Assembly (NCBI GenBank): GCA_041749275.1
Contig: JBGTBQ010000360.1
Coordinates: 1-14,751 of the forward strand
Reading direction: 5' to 3'
Source: JBGTBQ01 sp041749275
GTDB taxonomy: Bacteria; Acidobacteriota; Blastocatellia; Pyrinomonadales; Pyrinomonadaceae
Length of the DNA: 14,751 nt
Shown piece by piece: positions 14,377 to 14,751 of the stretch. Position numbers and translations under genes: made by a program. Position 1 is the stretch's first letter. Each line of letters starts with the position of its first letter. The notes beneath the pieces were generated by a model that saw only the letters and a list, made by a program, of their open reading frames with translations, was not told the DNA's origin and made no database searches.

Positions 14377-14751
14377 ATGCCTAACGTTCAACTCAACGAT
14401 GTGCGGCTCTACTATGAAACGCACGGTGAGGGCGACCCGCTCGTCCTCATCCCCGGTTTCGGCAACGGGCTGTGGATTTGGTTCAAGCAGGTTCCGGCCT
14501 TCGCGCGGCGTTTCCGCACCCTCGTCTTCGACCCGCGCGGCGTCGCCCGCTCGGAGTGGCGGGACGAGGCGATCTCCATCAAGACCATCGCCGACGATGT
14601 GGCCGCGCTGCTCTCGGCGCTCGACATCGAGCGCGCGCACATCCTCGGCGCGTCCTTCGGCGGTTTCGTCGCGCAGGAGTTCGCGCTTGGGTTTCCTGAG
14701 ATGACGCGTAAGCTGATTCTCGCCTGCACGAGCCACGGCGGCGCGGGGCAC
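14377..14751 (+). CDS. Alpha/beta-fold hydrolase, N-terminal part (3' end outside window)
   Basis: The frame is open from ATG 14377 to the window edge, 125 residues of a family usually near 260-280. It shows the early strands NVQLNDVRLYYETHGEGDPL, the oxyanion-hole region LVLIPGFGNGLWIW, the FDPRGVARSEW segment after strand 4, and the nucleophile elbow GASFGGF, whose Ser is the likely catalytic serine. The Asp and His of the triad would lie beyond the edge. The pattern resembles 3-oxoadipate enol-lactonase-like and related esterases, but the substrate cannot be told. There is no Shine-Dalgarno sequence: the right arm of the inverted repeat ends three bases before the ATG. It lies 117 bp after the receptor on the same strand. 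Confidence 0.82.
   Translation, partial: MPNVQLNDVRLYYETHGEGDPLVLIPGFGNGLWIWFKQVPAFARRFRTLVFDPRGVARSEWRDEAISIKTIADDVAALLSALDIERAHILGASFGGFVAQEFALGFPEMTRKLILACTSHGGAGH

Noticed and set aside
13816..14751. Minus-strand open frame of 311 codons across the receptor end, repeat and hydrolase
   Set aside because: It spans a repeat and two opposite genes, has shadow-like composition and no family motif.

Overview
The window is high-GC, densely coded bacterial DNA. Two very large outer-membrane receptors of the Oar-like TonB-dependent type (CarboxypepD_reg or other N-terminal module, 'E-x-VTVT' segment, plug, large barrel ending in an aromatic residue), a GAF-SpoIIE phosphatase and GC-rich dispersed inverted repeats suggest Acidobacteriota, perhaps the Blastocatellia/Pyrinomonadales side. 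This is inferred from gene style, not from a marker gene.

Left edge (1-826): the 3' end of homoserine kinase (thrB) is followed after 30 bp by a broken branched-chain aminotransferase (ilvE). The ilvE copy keeps its first ~42 and last ~90 codons but has lost the middle, including the PLP-lysine region, and the two parts are in different frames. An intergenic region with two palindromes leads to a GAF-PP2C (RsbU/SpoIIE-type) phosphatase (1022-2329), followed by a likely intrinsic terminator.

Centre (2606-7471): one uninterrupted 1621-codon frame encodes a signal peptide, a VIT domain, a vWA domain with an intact MIDAS, and then a full TonB plug and Oar-like barrel. A VIT-vWA module takes the place usually held by the carboxypeptidase-regulatory-like domain. 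This is the most unusual gene here. It ends at a long, nearly perfect inverted repeat that separates it from the convergent genes.

Right half: on the minus strand, an acyl-CoA dehydrogenase and an APH-fold kinase form a tight operon (SD overlapping the upstream stop, GTG start). Together they match the two halves of eukaryotic ACAD10/ACAD11 and the bacterial LvaA/LvaC pair that process 4-hydroxyacyl-CoAs. A TetR regulator (10101-10757) diverges from them. A long imperfect palindrome with the same core (CGGACGTTCG) lies in the TetR promoter and again upstream of the second Oar-like receptor (10939-14259). This suggests that the TetR protein controls itself and the receptor, and perhaps the divergent catabolic pair, making a candidate uptake-plus-degradation module. 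An alpha/beta hydrolase begins just after an inverted repeat of AGCGGGC units and runs off the right edge.

No tRNA, rRNA, CRISPR array, transposase or integrase was seen.
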